Of a DNA stretch of 64,000 bases, positions 36,746 to 45,912 are shown piece after piece. The notes under the pieces were generated by a model. The model had not been told where the DNA came from, ran no database searches, and saw nothing but the letters and a program-made list of their open reading frames with translations. Within the stretch, counting starts at the first letter, position 1; the number at the start of each line of letters is the position of its first letter. A program made the translations under genes and the position numbers. The stretch is from contig NZ_BSNQ01000009.1 of NCBI RefSeq assembly GCF_030160075.1, forward strand, positions 492,295 to 556,294, written 5' to 3'. Source of the stretch: Dyella lipolytica. Its GTDB lineage: Bacteria > Pseudomonadota > Gammaproteobacteria > Xanthomonadales > Rhodanobacteraceae.

Positions 36746-38554
36746 ATGGACGTTAGAAAGTTTCACCTCGAGCAAAATAACGACGCCACGTTCAATTACT
36801 TCAAGCTAATGAAAGAAGTAAAACGGTTAGGCGACCTCAAAGCAAAGATTGATCGAAAGGTAAAACTCGCCTTTTTGGCGGACTGTGCGACACAGCATCT
36901 GACCATGCTTGCTCAGGTCATCGGCGCTAATCGCGGACTTGATATCGAGGTGTACGAAGCGGGCTACGACACCATTGAACTGGAAGCTTTCAACCCGTCC
37001 TCTGCACTCTATGCATTTAATCCAGATTTTATCGTCATCCTAAAATCTGCGGAGAAGCTGAAGCACAAGTTCTACGCGGCACCCCATGCGGATGCCGCCG
37101 GACACATGGTTCAGCACCTCTCGTCAATCTGGAACGCGATCAAGACTCACTCTCGCGCAACCATTGTTCAATCGACATTTGTTGTTCCGCTTGAGAGACC
37201 GTTTGGCAATTACGGACGAATGCTGGCGGGAGCATTGGACCAGTTCTTTACCGACGTGAACCACAAGCTAGTTGAGGCAGCCCGTTCTGAACGCCAGGTT
37301 GTACTGAACGATGTAGATTTTCTCGCGGCCGCCGTTGGTCGCAGGAACTGGATCGACGAGAAGATGTGGGCACTAGCCAAGGAGCCGTGTGCGCTTGAAT
37401 ACATGCCCTTGCTCGCGCACAACCTGGTGGATCTTATTGGATCGGCCATCGGCAAGGTCGTTAAATGCGTTGTCCTGGATCTGGATAACACCCTTTGGGG
37501 TGGTGTCATCGGTGACGATGGGCTTGAAGGCATTCGTCTCGGCGACCTCGAAGATGGCGAGGCATTCGTAGCGTTCCAACACTTCATCCTTGGCTTGAAG
37601 AGGCGCGGAATTATCCTTGCGGTTTGTAGCAAGAACGACCATCACAACGCAATTCTCCCCTTTCAGAGCCATCCCGAAATGGTGCTGAAGGAAACGGATA
37701 TAGCCGTCTTCGTCGCCAACTGGAACAACAAGGCAGACAATATCCACTATATCCAGCAGACGTTGAATATCGGCCTGGATTCCATCGTCTTCCTGGATGA
37801 CAATCCCTTTGAGCGCGATCTGGTGCGGAAGATGCTCCCGGAAGTCATCGTCCCGGAGATGCCGGAAGACCCGTCTCAATACATCCGCGTCGTTGCAGAA
37901 CTCAACTTGTTCGAAACTGCAAGCTTTTCTGAGGCAGACGCCGAACGCGCAGATATGTATCGCGTAGAAGCGCAACGAGAACAGGCCAAGACCGGATTCG
38001 AGCGTATCGAAGATTACCTTCTGTCACTCGACATGGTGATTACGTTGGAACGCTTCAATGCATTCAATCTGCCGCGCATTGCACAGCTCATCCAACGCAG
38101 CAATCAATTTAATCTCACCACGCGGCGGTATAGCGAGAGCGACTGCGAACAACTCATGAACGACGGTGAGAATGCTTTTCCGTTCACACTCACCCTTGAG
38201 GATCGATTTGGTAACTACGGACTAATTTCCGTCGTCGTGCTAAAGCGTGTGGACAGCGAACTCGTTATCGACGAATACCTCATGAGTTGCCGCGTGCTGC
38301 AGCGTGGCGTCGAGAATTTCGCCATGAACGGGATCTTCGGTTTAGCCAGGCAGCTCGGTCTTACGAGCGTGAGAGGTTCGTACATTCCAAGCAAGAAAAA
38401 CGGAATGGTGAAGGACTTCTACGCCGGGTTTGGTTTCGAGAAAATCCACGAAGAATCCGATGGAACCACTCAATGGCTGCTACCTACCGACGCCTACCTG
38501 GACCAGCCAGCGCTTATGCGCACCGGCACTCTTGATTTTCTTTCGTCGACTTGA
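36746..38554 (+). CDS. FkbH-like HAD-IIIC protein (probable glyceryl-ACP forming)
   Basis: A 602-residue cytoplasmic protein. The HAD motif near residue 243 reads VVLDLDNTLWGGVIGDDG and is the FkbH signature; the region FLDDNPFERDLVRKMLPEV carries the acidic HAD motif. The N-terminal 230 residues resemble the SGNH-like part of FkbH proteins and the last 170 an acetyltransferase-like domain (FNLTTRRYSESDCEQL, IDEYLMSCRVLQRG). FkbH enzymes take 1,3-bisphosphoglycerate, remove phosphate and load a glyceryl group onto an acyl carrier protein. An ACP gene follows after 11 bases, fitting that reaction. The acyl group finally used here is an inference. Confidence 0.85.
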   Translation: MDVRKFHLEQNNDATFNYFKLMKEVKRLGDLKAKIDRKVKLAFLADCATQHLTMLAQVIGANRGLDIEVYEAGYDTIELEAFNPSSALYAFNPDFIVILKSAEKLKHKFYAAPHADAAGHMVQHLSSIWNAIKTHSRATIVQSTFVVPLERPFGNYGRMLAGALDQFFTDVNHKLVEAARSERQVVLNDVDFLAAAVGRRNWIDEKMWALAKEPCALEYMPLLAHNLVDLIGSAIGKVVKCVVLDLDNTLWGGVIGDDGLEGIRLGDLEDGEAFVAFQHFILGLKRRGIILAVCSKNDHHNAILPFQSHPEMVLKETDIAVFVANWNNKADNIHYIQQTLNIGLDSIVFLDDNPFERDLVRKMLPEVIVPEMPEDPSQYIRVVAELNLFETASFSEADAERADMYRVEAQREQAKTGFERIEDYLLSLDMVITLERFNAFNLPRIAQLIQRSNQFNLTTRRYSESDCEQLMNDGENAFPFTLTLEDRFGNYGLISVVVLKRVDSELVIDEYLMSCRVLQRGVENFAMNGIFGLARQLGLTSVRGSYIPSKKNGMVKDFYAGFGFEKIHEESDGTTQWLLPTDAYLDQPALMRTGTLDFLSST

Positions 38555-38565
38555 AGGATTTGCAC

Positions 38566-38811
38566 ATGGATCGAAACCAGATACACGACAAGCTCACGGC
38601 GATCTTTCGCGATGTGCTCGATGACGACTCGATTGTCCTGAACGACTCGACCACCGCAGATGATGTCGATGGCTGGGACTCGCTCTCCCACGTAAATCTC
38701 CTGGTAGCAGTGGAAAAGCGCTTCGCTATTCGCATGTCGACACGCGAGGTGAAGAGCATGCGCAACGTGGGTGACTTTATTGCACTCATCTCGCAGAAAC
38801 TGGCTCAATGA
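38566..38811 (+). CDS. Acyl carrier protein
   Basis: An 81-residue ACP. The phosphopantetheine-attachment serine is in DGWDSLSHVNLLVAVE. GAAGGA stands seven bases before the ATG at 38566. The gene lies between the FkbH-like and MBOAT genes and its stop overlaps the MBOAT start (ATGA), so it probably carries the acyl group made by the former and used by the latter. It is distinct from housekeeping AcpP. Confidence 0.9.
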   Translation: MDRNQIHDKLTAIFRDVLDDDSIVLNDSTTADDVDGWDSLSHVNLLVAVEKRFAIRMSTREVKSMRNVGDFIALISQKLAQ

Positions 38812-40250
38812 ATTTCACGTCACTGCCCTTCCTTTTGGCACTGGCCGTTGCCATACCGATCACTTATTTCATTCCTGCGAAATTCAAGTGCGTCTATCTA
38901 CTGGCATTATCCTATCTATTTTACTTCACATGGAGTGTCGGTTACTCGCTTCTTCTGGCAGCTACCAGCCTTACTACATACAGCGCGGCGCTAATTATTA
39001 GCAACGCAAAATCTGACTCAGTTAAAAAATGGGTTGTGGCCGGCGCAATATCCGCCTTGCTTGCCGTGCTGGTATTTTTCAAGTACAGCGAAGCTTTGGC
39101 TGCAATCGGTAAAGCGCTAACGGCGCCTGGTTTGTCTTCCGTGCTGACAGGCTTGGTGATCCCCATCGGCATCTCCTATTACCTGTTTAAGTCCATCAGC
39201 TACGTGCTAGATGTGTACTGGGGCAACCTAGAAGCGTCCCGCGATGTCGTAGCCGTCAGCCTCTACATAGCGTTCTTCCCACAGATACTCAGTGGCCCGA
39301 TCCAACGCTCGCCGGAATTCTTTAAGCAGATTTCTTCGGGAAATTTCGGCCGGCTTGATCCTCCAGCATTCGAGCGCGCAATCGGGTTGCTCCTACTTGG
39401 CTTCTTCGAGAAGCTTGTGGTTGCCGACCACATCGGTGCACTGGTTCACGCCGTTGACGCGGCTCAGAGCACCAACGCTTATCTGCTACTGATCGGCGTA
39501 TACGGCTACACCTTGCAGCTTTTCGCCGATTTTTCGGGTATCACGCACATCGCAATCGGTATAGGCCTGTTCTTTGGAATCGAAGGTCCGCCGAACTTCA
39601 ACCGTCCGTTCCGTGCAAATAACATCCAGGAATATTGGCGCGGCTGGCATATGAGCCTGACCACCTGGCTAACCGACTATCTATTCATGCCTTTGCGCCT
39701 GGCGATGCGCAATATGGGCAACTATGGCCTTGCGCTCAGCATCATGATCAACATGATCCTGATCGGCATTTGGCATGGTGATAATTGGACATTCCTAGTC
39801 TTCGGCGTCATCCACGGCGTATTCATGATCTGCTCCGCGCTGACGTTGAAGCCCCGTAATACTTTCTTCAAGTCTCGCCCCACGCTATCGCGCCTGCGAA
39901 AGGTCTACGCACCCATTGTGACATTCCATATGGTTTGCCTGGCGCTCATCTTCTTTCGCGCACCAACCGTATCCTCTGCGGTCGAAGTAATACGAGGTAT
40001 CGCACATCACCAATTCAGCACGAAGATTCCACCGTCCATTGGACATGACGTGCTGATTCCGGCCCTTGTTGCTGCGGTTATCGCTTTCGACCTCGGCACA
40101 GGCTATCTGGGTCTAAATCGTCTTGGAACGCTTATAGCGGGCACGAGCAACAGCTCGAACCGCCGATGGATCAGTTATGGGACGGCGCTATTGATCATTC
40201 TTTTGCTAGCGAGCACCGGCGGCGGCGAGTTTATTTATGCAAAGTTCTAA
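38808..40250 (+). CDS. MBOAT-family membrane O-acyltransferase
   Basis: A 480-residue polytopic inner-membrane protein with about ten hydrophobic helices, AlgI-like in length. The MBOAT core shows FRANNIQEYWRGWHMSLTTW and the invariant His in GIWHGDNWTFLVFGVIHG near residue 320. Such enzymes move an acyl group from a cytoplasmic donor across the membrane onto a periplasmic polysaccharide or protein. Here the donor is likely the ACP encoded just upstream. It overlaps the next gene by 14 bases. Confidence 0.92.
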   Translation: MNFTSLPFLLALAVAIPITYFIPAKFKCVYLLALSYLFYFTWSVGYSLLLAATSLTTYSAALIISNAKSDSVKKWVVAGAISALLAVLVFFKYSEALAAIGKALTAPGLSSVLTGLVIPIGISYYLFKSISYVLDVYWGNLEASRDVVAVSLYIAFFPQILSGPIQRSPEFFKQISSGNFGRLDPPAFERAIGLLLLGFFEKLVVADHIGALVHAVDAAQSTNAYLLLIGVYGYTLQLFADFSGITHIAIGIGLFFGIEGPPNFNRPFRANNIQEYWRGWHMSLTTWLTDYLFMPLRLAMRNMGNYGLALSIMINMILIGIWHGDNWTFLVFGVIHGVFMICSALTLKPRNTFFKSRPTLSRLRKVYAPIVTFHMVCLALIFFRAPTVSSAVEVIRGIAHHQFSTKIPPSIGHDVLIPALVAAVIAFDLGTGYLGLNRLGTLIAGTSNSSNRRWISYGTALLIILLLASTGGGEFIYAKF

Positions 40251-41442
40251 GTTCACCGCTAAGCGGCTGATAGCGCTACTTTTCCTTGGGTTGGCGACGT
40301 TTGTTTGCACCGACGCGCTAGTGTTTCGGTCTGGTCTGTACAACCGCTTGATTTCCCCAGAATCGATGAGCGGCTTCGTTTACTACATGGCCCACTACGA
40401 GAAGCAGCGTCGAGCAGATCCTACTCGCGACGTACTTCTGACCGGGGATTCGCGCATGAGCGAAGGCTTCTCTCCACGGCTTGCCAATGCGAGCGGCGTG
40501 GCCAAGGATTTCCGTTTCATCGAGGCAGGCATGCCGGGTACGACGCTACGAACGTGGTACTACCTATTGAAGGATATGGATCCAAATGCCGATCGTTATC
40601 GAGCGATCGTCCTAAGCATTCCAAGTTATCGCGAAGTATCTCCAGATGATCCCTCGCTGGATGACAGAGAGCTGGATGCCGACATGCTGGCTCCCATTCT
40701 GGACACTACTGACTTTATAGAGCTAGCAAACACATTTCCCTCACCAGACAAAAGGCACGTGATCTGGTCACGGGTGGCTACGTGGGCTCTAAATTATCAA
40801 ATGGACTTTCAAGACTTCCTGCTGCACCCCAGGAAGCGTCTTCGCGCTGTCCGCTGGCGCAACAGTGTAGGAAGCACTATGGGAGACGACTACGAAGGAC
40901 ATCCTGAGTCCATGGTCGGACTTGCGTTTGACGCCGGGACTCATTCGTTGACCTACCCAGCGCGCCTCTCGGAAATTGAACGAAGCGCCGTAAGTCAACG
41001 CTTCCTAACCCCGTATACCTATCCGCCTGAGCCGCTGGACGCTTACACAAGCGAATGGCTTGAAAAGATCTTCGCTCGGTACGAACACAGCTCTACTCAA
41101 ATCGTCATCGCTCGCGTCCCAACATCCCCGCTCCCGGGAGTATTCAACGAAGCGGACAAGCCGATGGCACACTTCATCGACAAGATAGGCCACCACCCCA
41201 ATGTCATCCTGATACCGGAAGACACCTTTCTCAACCTTGAGTCACCGACATACTTCTTCGACACAAACCATCTTGACGCTGTTGGTCGAGAGCACTTCAC
41301 AAGTCAAATGGTGGATGCTTTAGCCGCGGCCCTAACCAGTGGCCATCCACAGAATCGATCCGTTCACACTCAAAGCAGCGATCGCGCTCAAAGCAGCGAT
41401 CGCGCAACGGATGTCGTGCATTCAAATCAGCCGATGCAATGA
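40237..41442 (+). CDS. SGNH-like exported partner of the MBOAT acyltransferase
   Basis: A 401-residue protein with an N-terminal signal anchor (LIALLFLGLATFVCTDALVF). The SGNH block I nucleophile is GDSRMSEGF near residue 70, and the C-terminal Asp-X-X-His is DTNHLD near residue 345. Together with an MBOAT gene this matches the two-protein acetylation systems (as in alginate AlgI/AlgJ/AlgX or DltB/DltD), where the SGNH protein completes transfer in the periplasm. It overlaps the MBOAT gene, so the pair is co-translated. The low-complexity C-terminus contains an exact 18-base tandem repeat. Confidence 0.8.
   Translation: MQSSKFTAKRLIALLFLGLATFVCTDALVFRSGLYNRLISPESMSGFVYYMAHYEKQRRADPTRDVLLTGDSRMSEGFSPRLANASGVAKDFRFIEAGMPGTTLRTWYYLLKDMDPNADRYRAIVLSIPSYREVSPDDPSLDDRELDADMLAPILDTTDFIELANTFPSPDKRHVIWSRVATWALNYQMDFQDFLLHPRKRLRAVRWRNSVGSTMGDDYEGHPESMVGLAFDAGTHSLTYPARLSEIERSAVSQRFLTPYTYPPEPLDAYTSEWLEKIFARYEHSSTQIVIARVPTSPLPGVFNEADKPMAHFIDKIGHHPNVILIPEDTFLNLESPTYFFDTNHLDAVGREHFTSQMVDALAAALTSGHPQNRSVHTQSSDRAQSSDRATDVVHSNQPMQ
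41369..41404 (+). repeat. Exact 18-bp tandem duplication
   Basis: Two adjacent identical 18-base copies near the end of the SGNH gene encode QSSDRA twice. Each contains the palindrome GCGATCGC. The frame is kept. Confidence 0.9.
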
Positions 41443-41489
41443 ATGGCGCACCGTTTTTAGCGTGCTCGGCGATATTGACAAGTATTCAA

Positions 41490-42578
41490 CTATACGGGCT
41501 CATGCACACTGTTCTGCGGTGTTATATCTCGTGAGTATTCGTGGTTAGCGGATGAATCCACAGTCATTACGGCGATAATATGGGTGGGCGTAAGAGTCCC
41601 ATTGCGAAAACCAACTTCATCAAACTCATGCAACCGATCAATAAATTGACGATCCCAATCCTGTTTAATGTCGAAATTGTGCCCAAAACAGCGATCGATG
41701 AATACGTCAACAACATTGGCGAAGCCAATAAACAATCTGAAATCAAATCGCTCTAGCAACAGCGGCAATATGTCTTGAGCTCGTATTCCTTCAAATCCTT
41801 CTGTCGAGCAGTCCCAATTCTCATACCGCTCTTCATGTCGTTTGAGGAGATGATTGTAGCGATACGATTCTGGCAACTCTTTCCAGAATTGATTCACCGC
41901 ATCAAGGGCCTCCGGCCAACGCTGGTGACCATTCCTGCCAATCATGTCGTGGGTAATAAAGTATCCGCGTGGATCCAGTGCACGCACCACCTGGTCAAAC
42001 AAGCCCTCAAGGTTTAAAACGTGATGCAGCGACTGATTAGCCATAATCGCCGTATATCGCTGCGATGCTTCCCATTTGTTGAAATCACCCTCGACGAACG
42101 CCAGGTGTTCCGAAAGACCTTCGCGCGCCGCCATCTCACGTCCTCTTTGAAGCATGTGAGGATTCATGTCCAGGCATTCAATCGTAAATCTGGTAAGCCC
42201 GGCTTTTTGCAAGAGGCCTGCAACACGAACCTCAGTATCACAATTTCCCGACCCTACGCTTACAAAAGTTGGAGACGTTGCGTTGCAACGCTGCGCACTT
42301 TCTAAGAAATATTTTGCAAAAAACTCGTCCGAGTTAGCGAATCCATATTCTTCCAGCATCGGTCGTAGATACTTGTTCGACCAATAGTGAAAGATTTCCG
42401 GCAGTTCATTGATGTTCACCACATCTTTGTAGTACTTCTTTTCAGCGGCCAACTTGGCGTCATAACTGGCGTCACCGATTTTCGCACTGAGAGGCGCCGC
42501 GGAAAGCGTCGGCCTTATCTTCTTCGCATTAGTGTTGTGACCCGTTACACGCCGCACTAACTCGCTGAGATAGTTCAT
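41490..42578 (-). CDS. Class I SAM-dependent methyltransferase
   Basis: A 362-residue methyltransferase. The SAM-binding motif is FVSVGSGNCDTEVRVAGLL, with a second acidic motif in IECLDMNPHMLQRG and AIMANQSLHHVLNLEGLF. The N-terminal ~100 residues and a C-terminal extension (EGFEGIRAQDILPLLLERFD) are not recognised. In this locus it is likely to methylate a sugar or lipid-linked glycan, but the acceptor is unknown. It converges on the FkbH-to-SGNH operon with only a 47-base gap and no hairpin between. Base composition is low in G+C like its neighbours. Confidence 0.8.
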   Translation of the reverse strand: MNYLSELVRRVTGHNTNAKKIRPTLSAAPLSAKIGDASYDAKLAAEKKYYKDVVNINELPEIFHYWSNKYLRPMLEEYGFANSDEFFAKYFLESAQRCNATSPTFVSVGSGNCDTEVRVAGLLQKAGLTRFTIECLDMNPHMLQRGREMAAREGLSEHLAFVEGDFNKWEASQRYTAIMANQSLHHVLNLEGLFDQVVRALDPRGYFITHDMIGRNGHQRWPEALDAVNQFWKELPESYRYNHLLKRHEERYENWDCSTEGFEGIRAQDILPLLLERFDFRLFIGFANVVDVFIDRCFGHNFDIKQDWDRQFIDRLHEFDEVGFRNGTLTPTHIIAVMTVDSSANHEYSRDITPQNSVHEPV

Positions 42579-42791
42579 CTTGCTTCCCTTTTTTAAGGCT
42601 CTTTGTCGCTGGATAGGTTTCGATAATTCTTTAGTAAATGGTTTTGGCCTACTTCGCTGATAATCAATTACTTGCGAGATGCCAACTTATATAGAATGAG
42701 GCAATACCTTGGTACATTGCCAACCGATTACCTCTGCGCTACCCGTTTCTATGAATCGCAGCTTGAGGCTTTATACGTTTGCTCCGATATC

Positions 42792-43841
42792 TCAGCGGAA
42801 TTTTTGGGCCAGGCTTAATGCCCAATGTGTGCGCTGCTCCGCAATAGCATGTTCAAGATAACATCTCGCACTTTCTAACCCCATCGTGTACATAAGGGGA
42901 CCAAAAATAGGGTCTTTCAAGCGAGACACGTTTTCCGGTACTGCCGTCCAGAGCCGATTGAGCATTTCCTCTGCACTGCACGACTTTGTTTGGCCATATT
43001 CAGCGAGAAATGCCCAGGTGCGCCCATGCAATGGGTGTACCTGGAACCCATACTCAGCAAAGAGCGGCGCCAATCCCTTGAGGGAATACGACATGATATG
43101 CCCTCGTCCATAAGGGTCGAGATAGCCTTCATCGTATTGTTTGACATACTCGGGCTGTCCGCTGTTGAAGAAATAAACGGCGCCGCTGACGGAACGGGCC
43201 GCTAACTGGCTCAACAGTTTCCGGAGAATGGTAGGAGAGAGGTGCTCAATGACTTCGATACATGAACCAGCCTCAAATTTATGTGGTACGTCATCGAGCG
43301 ATCCGACCACATAATTTGGATGTTTCGTCCTGTATTCGTCAGCTGGCGGAAATAGTTCCACGGCATGAAAAATCGATTGAGACGATGGCATCAGCATCGA
43401 TAGCGAATCAAGCAGGAATCCGGGTCCCGAGCCCACATCAATAAAACGATGGATAGGAATGCGGCTGTACAGGAATGTCTCCGCGACCCGGTTCAGCGAC
43501 GAGCCAAATGATCGCTCACGCGCGGCCCTGACTTCCTCTTTCCAGTACTCTTCGCTGTAGTTACCAAGTTTTCCGGCATCGATATCGACGAGGAATTGCT
43601 CGTCTGCCGAAAGACTTCCGCAATCGCGGCATTCAAAATACTGAACGTCAGAAACCTTGCGATAAGTAGTCAGCGACTTGCGTTGGCACACGGGGCAATA
43701 CACGATTCTCTCTCCTGAAAATGGCAAAGCGCGGCGCCCGTGGGCGTTAATGTGACCGCACTTATTTTCGATCAAACAATTCTTGCATTTTGAACCTATA
43801 ACGTTTCTGCATCGTGAAATGCCTAAACATCCTGACCGCAC
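42792..43841 (-). CDS. SAM-dependent methyltransferase with N-terminal zinc ribbon
   Basis: A 349-residue protein. Two Cys-X-X-Cys pairs (YCPVCQ and FECRDCGSL) form a zinc ribbon, as in the Methyltransf_23-type sugar methyltransferases. The SAM site is FIDVGSGPGFLLDSL, followed by CIEVIEHLSP. Upstream of the ribbon the frame adds an unusual Cys-rich stretch (SKCKNCLIENKCGH) that may or may not be translated. The GTG start at 43841 is uncertain because no in-frame ATG exists before the SAM domain. The role is presumed glycan or nucleotide-sugar methylation. Confidence 0.75.
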   Translation of the reverse strand: MRSGCLGISRCRNVIGSKCKNCLIENKCGHINAHGRRALPFSGERIVYCPVCQRKSLTTYRKVSDVQYFECRDCGSLSADEQFLVDIDAGKLGNYSEEYWKEEVRAARERSFGSSLNRVAETFLYSRIPIHRFIDVGSGPGFLLDSLSMLMPSSQSIFHAVELFPPADEYRTKHPNYVVGSLDDVPHKFEAGSCIEVIEHLSPTILRKLLSQLAARSVSGAVYFFNSGQPEYVKQYDEGYLDPYGRGHIMSYSLKGLAPLFAEYGFQVHPLHGRTWAFLAEYGQTKSCSAEEMLNRLWTAVPENVSRLKDPIFGPLMYTMGLESARCYLEHAIAEQRTHWALSLAQKFR

Positions 43842-44049
43842 AATAAATTTGTTGCACGTCGCGCGCCACGACCTGCGTTGGCAAATACCTGGTCCGTCTG
43901 CAAGCTTACCCCAGAATCAGCCTGCTATTAATTGTTAGCCTTTCATCTACAAAACGTCGACGGACATTCCTGTAATGACCCAAATTCCTTGCACCTAACT
44001 TACAGGCAGATTTCTCGCCTCTCAAAAGCTGCACTGACAATTGAGGCTG

Positions 44050-44625
44050 TCAGTCTCCCGGCCTGGCGGACACAACTCGCCGCATGTCGAGCACAGCGTC
44101 TTCGACCATGAAATAAGCACCAATGCCGGCACTTATCGCGGCTTCCCGATCACTGGGCTTGTCGCCGACCATGACCGAGGAAGCAACGTCAAGCTCAAAC
44201 CGCGCAGCAGCGGCCAAAATCATGCCTGGTCGTGGCTTGCGACACTCACAATCCAACCTCCAGCTACCAAGCCCAGCTTCCGGATGATGAGGGCAATAGT
44301 AGGTCGCCAGTATGGGTATATTTCGCGCCCTGAATTGATCGTGCATCCACTGGGTATATGCCAGATAAGACGCTTCGCTGTAGTAGCCACGCGCAATCCC
44401 CGCCTGGTTGGTCACAACAATCAATTCGTAGCCCGCATCACGAGCCATGCTGCACAGCTCGAATATTCCTGGGACCCAGTCTGTCCGCTCCGGGGTATGG
44501 ACATAACCGTGATTAACGTTTATTACGCCGTCTCGGTCCAGAAATAGCGCTTTGCCATTTGTGCAAGACCGGGCAGTCGGATCAGTTTCCGTGGGAAACA
44601 TGCGAGGGCAACTGCTTACGGTCAC
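44050..44625 (-). CDS. gmhB: D-glycero-D-manno-heptose 1,7-bisphosphate phosphatase
   Basis: A 191-residue HAD phosphatase of the histidinol-phosphatase-like group. The nucleophile motif is ALFLDRDGVINVN, the GmhB loop GYVHTPERTDWVPG, and the zinc-binding Cys/His set is in CPHHPEAGLGSWRLDCECRKP. It removes the C7 phosphate from heptose 1,7-bisphosphate in the GDP-heptose route. It is the last gene of the operon. The GTG start overlaps the hddC stop (GTGA); ATG 44601 is an alternative. Confidence 0.93.
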   Translation of the reverse strand: MTVSSCPRMFPTETDPTARSCTNGKALFLDRDGVINVNHGYVHTPERTDWVPGIFELCSMARDAGYELIVVTNQAGIARGYYSEASYLAYTQWMHDQFRARNIPILATYYCPHHPEAGLGSWRLDCECRKPRPGMILAAAARFELDVASSVMVGDKPSDREAAISAGIGAYFMVEDAVLDMRRVVSARPGD

Positions 44626-45326
44626 TTCATCTCCGCAAACATGTGCTGCGCGCGCGCATAGTCGTCTGGAACACCGATATCTATGAAGTCACTTGAATCA
44701 CCGTAAGCGGCAACCCTGCCAGCCAGAGCTTCGGGCTGAAGTACCACGGTTTCGAAAGAATAGTTTCTATCGACCGGCAAGCTGGCGATACCCTCTTGGG
44801 TCAGGAAATAACTTCCAGCATTGATATAGCCGGCACCTTGGCCGCCTTTTTCACGAAAGGCAGTGACCAGCCCCTCTCTTACTTCTACCGCACCGTACCG
44901 ACCGACGTCAGGAACCCAAGCTAGCGCGATCCCGATTGAAAGCTGCTGTGCATTCACGCAATTTTCCAGCTTGGCGAAATCAAAGCGTAGAAATGTATCG
45001 CCGTTCGCCAGATGGACTGCATCACCGTGCAGCAGTTCGGCCGCCTGTCGAATAGCTCCGCCTGTACCAAGTGGCTCTTCTTCTCGGGAATAACTGACAT
45101 CCATATCACGCCAACGAGCGCCGATGGCTTGCTCGACTTTCTCCGCCAAATAACCGGTGGCTAGAATGACGCGCCTGATGCCTCCGATTGACAATTGATC
45201 TAGCAGGTGGGCGAGGAACGGGCGACCGGCTACCGGTGCCAACGGCTTGGGTAAATCCGGCACGACCCCGCGCAAGCGAGTTCCTAACCCTCCGACCAGA
45301 ACGATCGCCTCTTCAGCCTTTGGCAT
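44622..45326 (-). CDS. hddC: D-glycero-alpha-D-manno-heptose 1-phosphate guanylyltransferase
   Basis: A 234-residue nucleotidyltransferase. The NTP-binding start is AIVLVGGLGTRLRGVVPDLP with KPLAPVAGRPFLAHLL, and the metal site lies in VHLANGDTFLRFD. In this gene set it should join heptose 1-phosphate to GTP, giving GDP-D-glycero-alpha-D-manno-heptose; sequence alone could not exclude another sugar, so the call uses the hddA-gmhA-gmhB context. Start ATG 45326 overlaps the end of gmhA by 14 bases. Confidence 0.9.
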   Translation of the reverse strand: MPKAEEAIVLVGGLGTRLRGVVPDLPKPLAPVAGRPFLAHLLDQLSIGGIRRVILATGYLAEKVEQAIGARWRDMDVSYSREEEPLGTGGAIRQAAELLHGDAVHLANGDTFLRFDFAKLENCVNAQQLSIGIALAWVPDVGRYGAVEVREGLVTAFREKGGQGAGYINAGSYFLTQEGIASLPVDRNYSFETVVLQPEALAGRVAAYGDSSDFIDIGVPDDYARAQHMFAEMK

Positions 45327-45912
45327 TCGCAAATATCTCTTGCTCGATCAGGTCGCATAGCAAATGACCGACTATTTCGTGGCCTTCTTGAATCTTGGGA
45401 GTTTCACTGGAAGGCATTCGAAAGCAAATGTCACAGGAGTCGGCCATAGCGCCGCCACTCTTTCCCGTAAAGCCGATTACGTTGATGTTTGCAGTTCGCG
45501 CAGCCTGAATGGCGCGAAGTATGTTCTTGGAATTTCCTGACGTGGAGATCGCCAACAGCACATCACCATCCCTGCCCAACGCTTCGACCTGACGTGCGAA
45601 CACATAGTCGTAGCCGTAGTCGTTGCCAATCGCCGTGAGAATGCTTGTATCCGTCGTCAGTGCCAAAGCTGGTAGGCCGGGACGGTCGAAGTTGAAGCGA
45701 CTGACCAGCTCACCCGCCCAGTGTTGCGCGTCGGCGGCACTGCCGCCATTGCCAGCAAACATCAACTTGTTTCCGCGCTTAAGCGCGGCCACGCACAAAT
45801 CGAGCGCACGCCCAATCTGCTCGTGAAGCTGCACGTCGGTAGACATGGCGCTAAGCAATGCCATGGATTTGCTGAAAGCTTCGTCAATTTTTGTTGTCAA
45901 GTGATGCGCCAC
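45313..45912 (-). CDS. gmhA: Sedoheptulose 7-phosphate isomerase
   Basis: A 199-residue SIS-domain isomerase. GNKLMFAGNGGSAADAQHWA and AISTSGNSKNILRAIQAA are the sugar-phosphate-binding loops, and QEGHEIVGHLLCDLIEQ is the GmhA helix. It converts sedoheptulose 7-phosphate to D-glycero-D-manno-heptose 7-phosphate, the first step of ADP- and GDP-heptose synthesis. The start is GTG, overlapping the hddA end by 16 bases. A separate housekeeping gmhA for LPS core may exist elsewhere. Confidence 0.95.
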   Translation of the reverse strand: MAHHLTTKIDEAFSKSMALLSAMSTDVQLHEQIGRALDLCVAALKRGNKLMFAGNGGSAADAQHWAGELVSRFNFDRPGLPALALTTDTSILTAIGNDYGYDYVFARQVEALGRDGDVLLAISTSGNSKNILRAIQAARTANINVIGFTGKSGGAMADSCDICFRMPSSETPKIQEGHEIVGHLLCDLIEQEIFANAKG

